From Rubrivivax sp. (GTDB lineage Bacteria; Pseudomonadota; Gammaproteobacteria; Burkholderiales; Burkholderiaceae): a stretch of 57,822 nt of DNA. Location of the stretch: positions 1 through 57,822 of the forward strand of contig JAEUOZ010000020.1 in NCBI GenBank assembly GCA_016790225.1. Reading direction: 5' to 3'. Positions within the stretch are counted from its first letter, which is position 1, and each line of letters opens with the position of its first letter. This document shows positions 34,354-43,174 of this stretch, in pieces. The position numbers and the translations under genes are program-made. The notes beneath the pieces are model-generated. The model did not search any database. It saw only the letters and a list, made by a program, of their open reading frames with translations, and was not told the DNA's origin.

Positions 34354-36282
34354 ATGTCCCTGCTTGCGCTCAGCGATGCCCAGCTCGCCTACGGTCACGT
34401 CCCCTTGCTGGATCGTGCCGCCTTGTCCATCGAGGCCGGAGAGCGCGTCGCGCTCATCGGCCGCAACGGGGCCGGCAAATCCTCACTGATGAAGATTCTT
34501 GCGGGCGAGGAGCGGCTGGATGCCGGTCTGCTGCAAGTGCAAGGCGCGCTGGCGCGGGTGCTGGTGGCCCAGGAACCGGTCTTCGAGGCCGCTTCGACGG
34601 TCTTCGACGCGGTGGCCGATGGCGTATCCGAGGCGCGTGCCCTGCGCGCCCGCTACGAGCACCCCACGGAGCACGAGGACCTGGACGCGCTGCACACGCA
34701 GCTGGATCTGCTGGGCGGCTGGACCTGGGAGCAACGCGTGCACGAGACGATCGAGCGCCTCAGCCTGCCTGCCGAAGCCCGCATCGACACGCTGTCAGGT
34801 GGCCTTCGCAAGCGCGTCGCGCTGGCCCGCGCGCTGGTCACCTCGCCAGAGCTGCTGCTGCTGGACGAGCCCACCAACCACCTGGACATCGACGCCATCG
34901 AGTGGTTGCAGGTGCTGCTCGCGTCGCGTCGCGGCACGCTGGTCGTGATCTCGCACGACCGAGCCTTCATCGACGCGGTGGCCACGCGCATCGTCGAGCT
35001 CGATCGCGGCCAGTTGCGCGGCTATCCGGGCAACCTGTCGGCCTTCGAGGCCGCGCGCGAGCGCGAGCGCGATGCCGAGGCAGCCGCGGCGGCGCGCGCC
35101 GACAAGCTGCTGGCGCAAGAGGAAGTCTGGGTGCGCCAGGGCGTGGAGGCGCGCCGAACCCGCAGCGTGGGCCGCGTGGCGCGCCTGGAACGCCTGCGCG
35201 AGCAGCGCGCGGCGCGGCGCGAGCAGCTGGGCCAGGTCCGGCTGGAGCTGGACAGCGGGCAGGCCGGCGGGCGCATCGTGGCCGAGCTGAAGGATGTCGA
35301 GATGCAGCGCGGGGGCCGCACGCTGGTGCAGGGCTTCAGCGCCACCGTGCTGCGCGGCGACAAGGTCGGCTTCATCGGCCCCAACGGGTCCGGCAAGACG
35401 ACCCTGCTCAAGCTGATCCTGGGCGAACTTCCGCCCACGCAAGGGCAGGTCCGCCAGGGCACGCGGCTGCAGGTGGCCTACTTCGATCAGATGCGCCAGA
35501 CGCTCGATCTGCAGGCGACGCTGGCCGACACCATCAGCCCGGGCAGCGAATGGGTGGAAATCGGCGGGCAGCGCAAGCACGTGATGAGCTATCTGGGCGA
35601 CTTTCTCTTCGCGCCGCAGCGCGCCAACGCCCCGGTGCGCACGCTGTCCGGCGGCGAGCGCAACCGGCTGCTGCTGGCGCGCCTGTTCGCGCTGCCCGCC
35701 AATGTGCTGGTGCTGGACGAGCCGACCAACGATCTGGATCTGGAGACGCTGGAACTGCTGGAAGAGCTGCTGCAGGCCTACACCGGCACGCTGCTGCTGG
35801 TTTCGCACGACCGCCGCTTTCTCGACAACGTGGTGACCAGCACCATTGCCTGGGAGGGCGATCCGGCCTTCGGTGGTCGGCCCGGCCTGTGGCGTGAGTA
35901 CGAAGGCGGCTTCGAGGACTGGCGCGTCCAGCGCGAACGCCAACGGGTGCAGGCGCCGGCCTTGGCGGCGCCTTCGGCACCGACCCCGACCCCGATCCCG
36001 ACCCCAATTGCCCAGGACAGCCTTGCTGCGGCCGCACGCAGCGCCGCGCCACCGCGCCAGAAGCTCAGCTACCGCGAAACGCGCGAGCTGCAGGAACTGC
36101 CGCAGCGCATCGAGGCGCTGGAGGCCGAGCAGAAGAGCCTGGGCGAACGCCTGGCAGCCGCCGATCTCTACCGCAGCGAACCGCAGCAGGCCGTGGCCCT
36201 GCAGGCACGCTGGTCGGCGATCGAAGAAGAACTGATGATGGCGCTGGAGCGCTGGGAGGCGCTGTCGGCGCGTGCCGGCTGA
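34354..36282 (+). CDS. uup: ABC-F ATPase, Uup type
   Basis: Soluble tandem ABC ATPase of about 642 residues acting on the ribosome or DNA, with no membrane part. First domain: Walker A GRNGAGKSS, signature LSGGLRKR, Walker B LLLLDEPTNHLD. Second: GPNGSGKTT, LSGGERNR, VLVLDEPTNDLD. A charged linker (~residues 235-310) joins them. The C-terminal ~90 residues form the coiled coil typical of Uup (ETRELQELPQRIEALEAEQ) after a Pro-rich hinge. ATG 34354 was chosen over an upstream in-frame ATG at 34303. It stands alone, divergent from the TPR gene. Confidence 0.88.
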   Translation: MSLLALSDAQLAYGHVPLLDRAALSIEAGERVALIGRNGAGKSSLMKILAGEERLDAGLLQVQGALARVLVAQEPVFEAASTVFDAVADGVSEARALRARYEHPTEHEDLDALHTQLDLLGGWTWEQRVHETIERLSLPAEARIDTLSGGLRKRVALARALVTSPELLLLDEPTNHLDIDAIEWLQVLLASRRGTLVVISHDRAFIDAVATRIVELDRGQLRGYPGNLSAFEAARERERDAEAAAAARADKLLAQEEVWVRQGVEARRTRSVGRVARLERLREQRAARREQLGQVRLELDSGQAGGRIVAELKDVEMQRGGRTLVQGFSATVLRGDKVGFIGPNGSGKTTLLKLILGELPPTQGQVRQGTRLQVAYFDQMRQTLDLQATLADTISPGSEWVEIGGQRKHVMSYLGDFLFAPQRANAPVRTLSGGERNRLLLARLFALPANVLVLDEPTNDLDLETLELLEELLQAYTGTLLLVSHDRRFLDNVVTSTIAWEGDPAFGGRPGLWREYEGGFEDWRVQRERQRVQAPALAAPSAPTPTPIPTPIAQDSLAAAARSAAPPRQKLSYRETRELQELPQRIEALEAEQKSLGERLAAADLYRSEPQQAVALQARWSAIEEELMMALERWEALSARAG

Positions 36283-36327
36283 GGGCGGCAGCCTGCCTGG
36301 AAGGCCGCCCGCGCCGACACGGCGGTT

Positions 36328-37071
36328 TCAGTTGAAGACGTCGCTGCAGGCAGCCGGGTGCGCGCGGGTGGCCATGAGGGCCGACTGCAGGTACAGGCCG
36401 TTGAGCAGCCGCATCGCGCGCTCGCGGTCAAAGCCGGCCCAGGCCGACATTTCCTTCAGGTTGGTGGCTTCGCGGCGCAGGCGGTGGATGGCGGCGGCCA
36501 TCGTGCCGTGCAGATCGACCCCCTGAACCGTGACGCCGGGCGGAATGCGGAAGGCCGCTTGCGAAGGGATCTCCGGCAGCAGCTCGCAGCGCGCGCCGCG
36601 CAGCGCCAGTTCCCAGCCCAGCGGCGCCATCGAGCCATACAGCGCCTGCTCGGCCGACGGCAGGCGCGTCAGCACGGGCAGGCGGCGGGGCGCCAGCGTG
36701 ACGCTCTGCACGAAGAGATCGCTGAGCTGCAGGCTCAGGAGCCGCTGCAGCGGCAAGGGGCAATGCATCAGCCGGTGGCTGGGGTAGAGCGTCAGCTCCA
36801 GCGCGTGGTTGCCGTACTCGAGCGAGACCAGCAGGTTGCGCCCATGGCGCATGCTGGCGGCCAGCACTTCGATGAGCTCGGTCTGCATGCCATTGCGCTC
36901 GAAGCGGCGCAGGTCATCCGCCAGCGAGGGTGTCAGCGTGGCCAAGGGCGAGGCCATGCTCAGACCCGCCGAGGACGAAGACGGCAGGCCTTGCAGCGAA
37001 GCCGCGGCACCGTCAGCGGTCAAGCGGCGGTGGGGACGTGGGCCAGCGACGGACAGCGTGGACTCGAACAT
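36328..37071 (-). CDS. Hypothetical protein
   Basis: 247 residues, no family recognised. It has no signal peptide or membrane segment. The middle reads as a compact globular domain (LLVSLEYGNHALELTLYPS, LLSLQLSDLFVQSVTLAP, MAPLGWELALRG, ELLPEIPSQAAFRIPPG), followed by a helical C-terminal part with a possible helix-turn-helix (EATNLKEMSAWAGFDRERAMRLLNGLYLQSALM). That tail resembles the winged-helix ends of bacterial roadblock or type IV pilus-linked regulators, but this is only an impression. Third positions are strongly GC, as in real genes here. Convergent with uup. Confidence 0.65.
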   Translation of the reverse strand: MFESTLSVAGPRPHRRLTADGAAASLQGLPSSSSAGLSMASPLATLTPSLADDLRRFERNGMQTELIEVLAASMRHGRNLLVSLEYGNHALELTLYPSHRLMHCPLPLQRLLSLQLSDLFVQSVTLAPRRLPVLTRLPSAEQALYGSMAPLGWELALRGARCELLPEIPSQAAFRIPPGVTVQGVDLHGTMAAAIHRLRREATNLKEMSAWAGFDRERAMRLLNGLYLQSALMATRAHPAACSDVFN

Positions 37072-37135
37072 GCGAACCGGTGTGCGGTCTGGCGATCAGC
37101 CAGCCAGCAAAAGATGACCGGCGCATGATCGGCCG

Positions 37136-38686
37136 CTACAGAGTGGCGCGCATCCCCGCAAACAGGCGCCAGAAACGATCATCCAGCGTGCTGGCGAAGT
37201 TCAGGCGCATGAGGCTGCTGGGGCGCCGCTGCGCCAGGAAGAGCGAACCCGGCGCCAGCAGCCAGCCTTGTTCATGCATCGCGAGCGCCAGGCGGTCGGT
37301 GTCCACGCCCGCCTCTACCCAGCCGAAGAGGCCCCGCGGCGGTGTGACGAAACGGCAGCCCGCCGCTTCGGCCTGGCGGACCGAGCGCACGCGCGCGGCG
37401 TCCAGCCGCTCGATCACACGCTCGGCATGGCGCCGCAGCAGGCCTTGATCGAGACACCAGGCCACGGCCTGTTCGAGCAGCGCCGGGCTGGTGAGGCTGC
37501 TCAGCAGTTTGGTATCGGTCAGGCGCTCGACCAGTGCCGGGGGCGCCGCCATGAAGCCGATGCGCCACTGCGGCGTGAGGATCTTGGAGAAGCCCGAGAC
37601 CAGGATGCTGCGCTGCAGCCCGTCCAGCGCAGACAGGCGCAGCGCATGCGGCGGCGCCAGCCAGGCGTAGCTGTCGTCCTCGACCAGCGTCAGGTCGTGC
37701 TCCTGCGCCAGTTGAAGGACGCGGTGCGCCGCCGCTGCGCTCAGCGAGCCGCCGGTCGGGTTGTGGAGTACGGAAACGGTGACGTAGGCGCGTGGCCGGT
37801 GCGCGCGGCACAGGCTTTCCATCACGCCCAGATCCGGCCCCTGCTCGCCCCGCGGGACGGGCAGCAGGCGCAGGCCGAGCCGCTGCAGACGCGCAAACTC
37901 GATTGCCCATCCGGGCTCGTCGACCAGCACGGCATCGCCCGGCTGCAGCAGCGTGCGCGCGATGATGTCCAGCGCATGCGTTGCGCCGACCGTGGTGATG
38001 ATCTGGCTGCTGCTGCAACCGACCCCCAGATCCGCCAGGCGCCGCGCCAGCGCGGCGCGCAGCGTAGGGTCACCGGCCGGTTCGCCGTAGCCCAGCCAGC
38101 CAGCCGCTTGCTGCGGGCCGCTGCACTGACGCAGCGCGCGCTGCAGCAGAGGGGCATCCAGCCAGGCCTGCGGCAGCATGCCGATCCCCGGGGACAGCGG
38201 GGACTGCGGGTGCGCAAACATGCCACGCAGCAGCGCGGCGGCGTCAACCGGTGCGCCGCTCGCTTCGCGTACCGGTGGCGCGTGCCGCGCAGGGGTCGCC
38301 GGCGGCCGCGGCTCGCGGACGAAGAAGCCGCGCTGCGCGCGCGCCTCGATATGGCCCTGGGCCTGCAGCCGGTCGTAGGCCGAGACCACGGTGGCAGGGC
38401 TCACGCCGTGCCGTTGGGCGGCCACACGCACCGAGGGCAGCCGCGCCCCGGGTGGCAGCACACGCAGACGGATCGATTCAGCCACGCGCTGCGCGAGCTG
38501 CTCGGCCAGCCCCAGGCTGGCGCCGCGGGTGAGGGCCTGCGACGGGCCGGCCGTCGCGGATTCAGAGCCGGTGTGGACGGCGGGGGCCGACGGCCTGTCG
38601 TGCGCCTGGCGCCGCCTGCCGGACGTGGTCCGCGCCGCCGCGCTGTCGCGGGCGCGCCCTGTCGGGTGTGCTGCTGTCACGACCAA
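37136..38686 (-). CDS. MocR/PdxR-type regulator (GntR HTH fused to aminotransferase)
   Basis: About 516 residues. A ~55-residue disordered N-terminus is followed by a GntR winged helix (LAEQLAQRVAESIRLRVLPPGARLPSVRVAAQ, HGVSPATVVSAYDRLQAQG) and a full fold-type I aminotransferase domain with PLP lysine in SGFSKILTPQWRIGF. MocR proteins sense PLP-amino acid adducts and usually control a divergent metabolic or transport gene; here that is the LysE-type exporter 68 bases away. TTG 38686 is preferred because GAAGA lies six bases upstream; GTG 38680 is possible. No second copy of the HTH is seen in the downstream aminotransferase. Confidence 0.87.
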   Translation of the reverse strand: MVVTAAHPTGRARDSAAARTTSGRRRQAHDRPSAPAVHTGSESATAGPSQALTRGASLGLAEQLAQRVAESIRLRVLPPGARLPSVRVAAQRHGVSPATVVSAYDRLQAQGHIEARAQRGFFVREPRPPATPARHAPPVREASGAPVDAAALLRGMFAHPQSPLSPGIGMLPQAWLDAPLLQRALRQCSGPQQAAGWLGYGEPAGDPTLRAALARRLADLGVGCSSSQIITTVGATHALDIIARTLLQPGDAVLVDEPGWAIEFARLQRLGLRLLPVPRGEQGPDLGVMESLCRAHRPRAYVTVSVLHNPTGGSLSAAAAHRVLQLAQEHDLTLVEDDSYAWLAPPHALRLSALDGLQRSILVSGFSKILTPQWRIGFMAAPPALVERLTDTKLLSSLTSPALLEQAVAWCLDQGLLRRHAERVIERLDAARVRSVRQAEAAGCRFVTPPRGLFGWVEAGVDTDRLALAMHEQGWLLAPGSLFLAQRRPSSLMRLNFASTLDDRFWRLFAGMRATL

Positions 38687-38754
38687 TACAGATCTTCAAT
38701 GTGTTCAGCTCAGTGTACTGCCCGTGTGTCGGCTCCGGCCACTAGACTGCCGAC
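38687..38754. promoter_or_regulatory. Divergent MocR/LysE promoter region
   Basis: A 68-base gap, clearly AT-richer than its flanks. It contains the near-palindrome CAGTGTACTG at 38711-38720 and repeated GTGT motifs, which could be MocR operator elements. TAGACT at 38743 could be a -10 for lysE, which would make that message nearly leaderless. Confidence 0.4.
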
Positions 38755-39351
38755 ATGTCGCCCGCCGAACTGACCGCCCTGCTGGCCTTTGCCACCGCGA
38801 TGGCCTTCACGCCGGGGCCCAACACCACGCTGTCGGCCGCGCTGGGCGCCAATGGCGGGCTGCGTGCGGCCATGCCGTTTGTGCTGGGCGTCCCGGTGGG
38901 CTGGGGGCTGCTGCTGGCCGCCTGCGCCTTGGGCCTGGGTGCCCTGCTGGAAGCCTGGCCGGCCGCGCGGCGCAGTCTGCAGGCGCTGGGCCTCGGATAC
39001 ATGCTCTGGCTGGCCTGGCGGCTGGCGGGCAGCCGCAGTCTGCTGCGCGCCGAGGGTCCTGCGCGTGTGGGATTTGGCCAGGGCATCGCGCTGCAGTTCG
39101 TCAACATCAAGGCCTGGATGAATGCACTGCTCATCAGCGCGGGCTGGGTCACCGTGGACAGCAACTGGACGCTGCGTCTGCTGCAGGTGCTGCCGCTGAT
39201 GATGGCCTTCGGCCTGGCCAGCAACCTGAGCTACGCGCTGGCCGGCTCTGCGCTGCGAGGCTGGCTCGCGCGGGGCCAGCGGCTGCTGTGGTTCAACCGC
39301 ACGCTGGCCCTCGTGCTGGTGGGCACGGCGCTGTGGATGTTGTCCTTGTGA
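38755..39351 (+). CDS. LysE/RhtB-family amino acid exporter
   Basis: 198-residue inner-membrane exporter with five to six membrane segments. The family signature AFTPGPNTTLSAALGANGG lies at residues 17-36, and ALQFVNIKAWMNALLISAG follows in the middle. Such proteins expel amino acids or amino acid-like metabolites when they accumulate. No ribosome site is visible. It is the first gene of a co-directional series running to AlaX and is probably MocR-controlled. Confidence 0.87.
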   Translation: MSPAELTALLAFATAMAFTPGPNTTLSAALGANGGLRAAMPFVLGVPVGWGLLLAACALGLGALLEAWPAARRSLQALGLGYMLWLAWRLAGSRSLLRAEGPARVGFGQGIALQFVNIKAWMNALLISAGWVTVDSNWTLRLLQVLPLMMAFGLASNLSYALAGSALRGWLARGQRLLWFNRTLALVLVGTALWMLSL

Positions 39352-39409
39352 GAGCGCCGGGCCGTTCCCAAGCGCTCATGCCGGAGCCCGCAGGGCGGAG
39401 GCTGATCCA

Positions 39410-40303
39410 GTGAGCTCGACGGCCGAAACCCGTGGTCTGTGGCTCGGGCTGCTGGGCGTGACCCTCTTCGCGATGACGCTGCCGATGACCCGTCTGGCCG
39501 TTGGCAGCGTTGACGACCCCCAGCTCCCGCCGGCCTTCGTCACCTTCGGGCGTGCGGCGGTGGCCGGTGGGCTGAGCCTGGTCTGGCTGTGGGTGGCGCG
39601 CGCGCCTCGCCCGCCGCGCGAGCTCTGGGCGCCGCTGGCCGTCAGCGCGGCGGGCACGGTGCTGGGCTTTCCCTTGTTCCTGGCTCTGGCGCTGCGCGAG
39701 GTGCCCGCGATGCACGCCGCTGTCGTGACCGGCATCCTGCCGCTGGCAACCGCCGCGGTGGGCGCCTGGTGGCTGCGGCAGCGGGCCTCTGCGGGCTTCT
39801 GGGCCTGTGCGCTGGCGGGATGTGGCCTGGTGCTGGGCTTTGCGGCCTGGCAAGGCAAGGGCCGGCTGCAGCTGGCCGATGCCTACCTGCTGGCCGCCGT
39901 GGCCAGCACGGCGGTGGCGTATGTGGCCGGGGCACGGGTCGCGCAGCGCATCTCCGCCGAATTCACCATCTGCTGGGCGCTGGTGCTGGCGCTGCCGCTC
40001 ACCCTGCCGGCGGCCTTGTGGGTCTGGCCCGCGCAGCCGGCGTCCCCCGCCGCGTGGAGCGGATTTGCCTATGTCAGCGTCTTTTCGATGTGGCTGGGCT
40101 TCTTCGCCTGGTACCGGGGTCTGGCGATGGGTGGCGTGCTGCGCGTGAGCCAGGTGCAGCTGCTGCAGCCGTTCCTGGCCCTGATGCTGGCGGTGCCGGT
40201 GCTGGGTGAGCCCCTGCAGGCCGCCACGCTCCTGTTCACGGTGGCCGTGGTGGCCATCGTCTTCGTCGGGCGGCGCATGCCGCTGTCGGCGCCCCGTTCC
40301 TGA
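39410..40303 (+). CDS. EamA/DMT-family transporter
   Basis: 297-residue drug/metabolite transporter with ten predicted membrane helices in two EamA halves. Examples are GLLGVTLFAMTLPMTRLAVG and VPAMHAAVVTGILPLATAAVG in the first half and VSVFSMWLGFFAWYRGLA with QVQLLQPFLALMLAVPVLGE in the second. The GTG at 39410 has GGAGG eight bases upstream. Many relatives export amino acids or metabolites, which would complement the adjacent LysE protein. Confidence 0.86.
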   Translation: MSSTAETRGLWLGLLGVTLFAMTLPMTRLAVGSVDDPQLPPAFVTFGRAAVAGGLSLVWLWVARAPRPPRELWAPLAVSAAGTVLGFPLFLALALREVPAMHAAVVTGILPLATAAVGAWWLRQRASAGFWACALAGCGLVLGFAAWQGKGRLQLADAYLLAAVASTAVAYVAGARVAQRISAEFTICWALVLALPLTLPAALWVWPAQPASPAAWSGFAYVSVFSMWLGFFAWYRGLAMGGVLRVSQVQLLQPFLALMLAVPVLGEPLQAATLLFTVAVVAIVFVGRRMPLSAPRS

Positions 40304-40320
40304 CACCGAGGAGACCCGCG

Positions 40321-41523
40321 ATGCCCGCTGCCGATTTCGCGTGGACGCTGGCGCAGCGCGCCGCGCGCCTGAACCCGTCCACCATCCGGGAGATCCTCAA
40401 GCTGACCGAACGCCCGGGCATCATCTCGCTGGCCGGCGGGCTGCCGTCGGCCGATGGCTTTCCGGTGCAGGCCATGGCCGAAGCCTCGGCCCGCGTATTG
40501 CGCGATCAGCCGCGCGAGGCGCTGCAGTACGCCACCAGCGAAGGCTTCGGCCCGCTGCGCGAATGGATCGTTGCCGAGCTCGCCGCGTCCGGGCTGCGTG
40601 TGCCGGTCTCGCAGGTGCTGATCACGTCCGGCTCGCAGCAGGGCCTGGATCTGGTCGGCAAGGTGCTGATCGATCCCGGCTCGCGCGTGGCGGTCGAGCA
40701 GCCGACCTACCTGGGCGCACTGCAGGCCTTTGCCCCCTACGAGCCGCAATTCGTGCCCATGCACGGCGACGATGACGGCCCCTTGCCCGAGGCGATGGCC
40801 AGCCTGCGCGGCGCCCGCCTGGCCTATCTGCTGCCCAACTTCCAGAATCCCAGCGGCCGCCTGATGCCGGCTGCGCGGCGCGAAGCGCTGGTGCAGCAGG
40901 CGCTCGCGCAGGGCCTGCCGATGGTCGAGGACAACCCCTACGGCGACCTCTGGTTTGACGCCCCGCCGCCGCCTGCGCTGGCCACGCTGGCGGGTGACGC
41001 GGCGGTCTACCTGGGGTCGTTTTCCAAGATCCTGGCCCCCGGCCTGCGGCTGGGCTATGTCGTCGCACCCGCGGCGCTGTACCCCAAGCTGCTGCAGGCC
41101 AAGCAGGCGGCCGATCTGCACACGCCGGGCTTCAACCAGCGCGTGGCCTACGAGGTGGTGCGCACCGGCTTCCTGAACGAGCACCTGCCGGCTGTGCGCG
41201 ATCGCTACCGCACGCAGCGCGATGCGATGCAAGCGGCGCTGCTGGCCCACATGCCCCCGGGCTGCCGCTGGCGCCCGCCGGGCGGCGGCATGTTCTTCTG
41301 GCTGGAGCTGCCGGCCGGGCTGGACGCCACGGCCTTGCTGCCGCGGGCCGTGGAGGCCGGGGTGGCCTATGTGCCCGGATCGCCCTTCTTTGCTGAAGGC
41401 GGCCACGCGCAGACGCTGCGCCTGAGCTTCGTGACGGTGCCCGCGCCGCGCATCGAGGCCGGCGTGAAGGCGCTGGGCGGGGTGCTCGCCGAAGCGCTGC
41501 AGCAACAGCAGGCCCCAGGCTGA
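40321..41523 (+). CDS. PLP-dependent aminotransferase (class I/II, LysN/2-aminoadipate type)
   Basis: 400-residue aminotransferase, the catalytic counterpart of MocR proteins without their HTH. The PLP lysine lies in GSFSKILAPGLRLGY; also seen are GIISLAGGLPSADGFP, LQYATSEGFGPLREWI, LPNFQNPSGRLM and MVEDNPYGDLWF. It belongs to the group that includes 2-aminoadipate and valine-pyruvate type transaminases; the substrate is not predictable. Starts 17 bases after the EamA gene with GAGGAG, so it is certainly in the same transcript. Confidence 0.87.
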   Translation: MPAADFAWTLAQRAARLNPSTIREILKLTERPGIISLAGGLPSADGFPVQAMAEASARVLRDQPREALQYATSEGFGPLREWIVAELAASGLRVPVSQVLITSGSQQGLDLVGKVLIDPGSRVAVEQPTYLGALQAFAPYEPQFVPMHGDDDGPLPEAMASLRGARLAYLLPNFQNPSGRLMPAARREALVQQALAQGLPMVEDNPYGDLWFDAPPPPALATLAGDAAVYLGSFSKILAPGLRLGYVVAPAALYPKLLQAKQAADLHTPGFNQRVAYEVVRTGFLNEHLPAVRDRYRTQRDAMQAALLAHMPPGCRWRPPGGGMFFWLELPAGLDATALLPRAVEAGVAYVPGSPFFAEGGHAQTLRLSFVTVPAPRIEAGVKALGGVLAEALQQQQAPG

Positions 41524-41571
41524 GGCGCCCACGGCCGAGGCTCCGGCGCAGACACAACTGGAACGTCAGAC

Positions 41572-42429
41572 ATGCCGACGACCCATCTCTTCCATCAGCT
41601 CGACGTGTTCAGTGCACAGGCGCTGATGGGCAATCCACTGGCGGTGGTGCACAACGCCCAGGGCCTGGATGACGCCCAGCTGCAGCGCCTGGCGCGCTGG
41701 ACGAACCTGTCGGAGACCGCCTTCCTGATGCCGCCTGCCGATCCGCAGGCCGATTACCGCGTGCGCATCTTCACCCCCGGCGGCGAACTGCCCTTTGCCG
41801 GCCATCCCACGCTGGGCAGCTGCGCTGCGTGGCTCGCGGCCGGCGGCCGGCCGCGGGAGGCCGAGCGCATCATCCAGGAGTGCGGCATCGGCCTCGTGAC
41901 GCTCCGCCGCCAGGGCGAACGGCTGGCCTTCAGGGCGCCACCGCTGCGCGAAAGCGGCCCGGTGGACGAAGCCACCGGCCAGCGGATCGCGGTGGCGCTG
42001 CGCGTGAGTCCGCCCCAGCTGCTGGACCTGCGCTGGCTGGTCAACGGCCCGCGCTGGATCGGCGTGCTGATGCGCAGCCGTGAGGAGGTGCTGGCCCTGC
42101 AGCCGGACTGGGCCGCGATGGGCGAGCTGGCGCTGGGTGTCGCGGCGCCCACGGGCCTGGCCGAGCCGGCCTTCGAGGTGCGGGCCTTCGTGCCGTCCAT
42201 GGGTGTGCCCGAAGACCCGGTCACGGGCAGCCTGCAGGCGGGTCTGGCGCAGTGGTTGATCGGCGAAGCGCTGGCGCCGCCGCGCTATGTGGCGGCACAA
42301 GGCACGGCACTGGGGCGGGCCGGGCGCGTGCATGTCGAACGCGACGGCGCAGATATCTGGATCGGCGGCGATGTGCGCCTGTGCATCCGCGGCGAACTGC
42401 AGCTGGACAGCCGCGGACCGCAGGCATGA
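41572..42429 (+). CDS. PhzF-family isomerase-like protein
   Basis: 285-residue protein of the PhzF/diaminopimelate-epimerase fold. The family start LDVFSAQALMGNPLAVV is seen, the catalytic glutamate is E48 in NLSETAFL, and the nucleotide-free active-site loops FTPGGELPFAGHPTLGS and EDPVTGSLQAGLA are present. PhzF enzymes catalyse proton shifts in amino acid-derived compounds. No phenazine genes are present, so it more likely acts on an amino acid derivative of the local pathway. Confidence 0.88.
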   Translation: MPTTHLFHQLDVFSAQALMGNPLAVVHNAQGLDDAQLQRLARWTNLSETAFLMPPADPQADYRVRIFTPGGELPFAGHPTLGSCAAWLAAGGRPREAERIIQECGIGLVTLRRQGERLAFRAPPLRESGPVDEATGQRIAVALRVSPPQLLDLRWLVNGPRWIGVLMRSREEVLALQPDWAAMGELALGVAAPTGLAEPAFEVRAFVPSMGVPEDPVTGSLQAGLAQWLIGEALAPPRYVAAQGTALGRAGRVHVERDGADIWIGGDVRLCIRGELQLDSRGPQA

Positions 42430-42490
42430 TCGCGCCCGTGGTGGGTGCGACAGCCGCAGCGTTGCCGGCAGCCTGCCAGGAGACATCCCG

Positions 42491-43174
42491 ATGACCGACG
42501 CTGACAAGACCGTCGCCCTGGACCACCTGGTCGTGGCCGCCGCCACGCTGGAACAGGGCGTGCGCTGGTGCGAAGGCGTGCTGGGCGTGACGCCCGGCCC
42601 GGGCGGCCGTCACACCTTCATGGGCACGCACAACCGCCTGCTGCGGCTGGCGGGGGACGGATGTGCCCAGGCCTACCTGGAGATCATCGCCATCGACCCG
42701 CAGCTGCCGCCGCCGGGGCGGCCTCGCTGGTTCGGCCTGGACGAGCGTGATCCGCAGGCGCCGCCGCAACTGGTTCACTGGGTGCTGCGCTGCGAAGACC
42801 TGGCCTCACGGGTCGCCCGCCTGCAGGCCGCCGGCTGGGATCCCGGCCAGGTGACACCCGCCAGCCGCGCCACGCCGCAGGGTGAGCTGCGCTGGCAGAT
42901 CACGGTGCGTGACGATGGGCGTCCCCAGGGCGGCGGGGCGCTGCCCACGCTGATCCAGTGGGGCGAGCGGCACCCCACGCAGCACATGAGCCCCAGCGGC
43001 CTGGCGCTGCACAGCCTGGCCATCGGCCCCTTGCCCGAGTCCGTGCGATCCTGCCTGCCGCTGCCCGGGCTGGGCTGCCTGCCGGCGCCCGGCATTCAGG
43101 CCGCGCTGCTCACGCCGCGCGGTCGTGTCCTGCTGTCCACGCCGTCGACCCCTTCAACACCTGACATGCGATGA
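42491..43174 (+). CDS. VOC-family protein, glyoxalase-like
   Basis: About 227 residues with the opening LDHLVVAAATLEQGVRWCEGVLG and TFMGTHNRLLRL, of the glyoxalase_3-like group. A vicinal-oxygen-chelate fold is expected, but metal ligands cannot be assigned with confidence. ATG 42491 follows AGGAG closely; the frame is open upstream over phzF and is ignored. Its last codons overlap the AlaX start (ATGA at 43171). Confidence 0.82.
   Translation: MTDADKTVALDHLVVAAATLEQGVRWCEGVLGVTPGPGGRHTFMGTHNRLLRLAGDGCAQAYLEIIAIDPQLPPPGRPRWFGLDERDPQAPPQLVHWVLRCEDLASRVARLQAAGWDPGQVTPASRATPQGELRWQITVRDDGRPQGGGALPTLIQWGERHPTQHMSPSGLALHSLAIGPLPESVRSCLPLPGLGCLPAPGIQAALLTPRGRVLLSTPSTPSTPDMR

Noticed and set aside
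41572..42429. Phenazine biosynthesis by the PhzF-like gene
   Set aside because: No other phz genes are present; PhzF-fold proteins are widespread outside phenazine producers.
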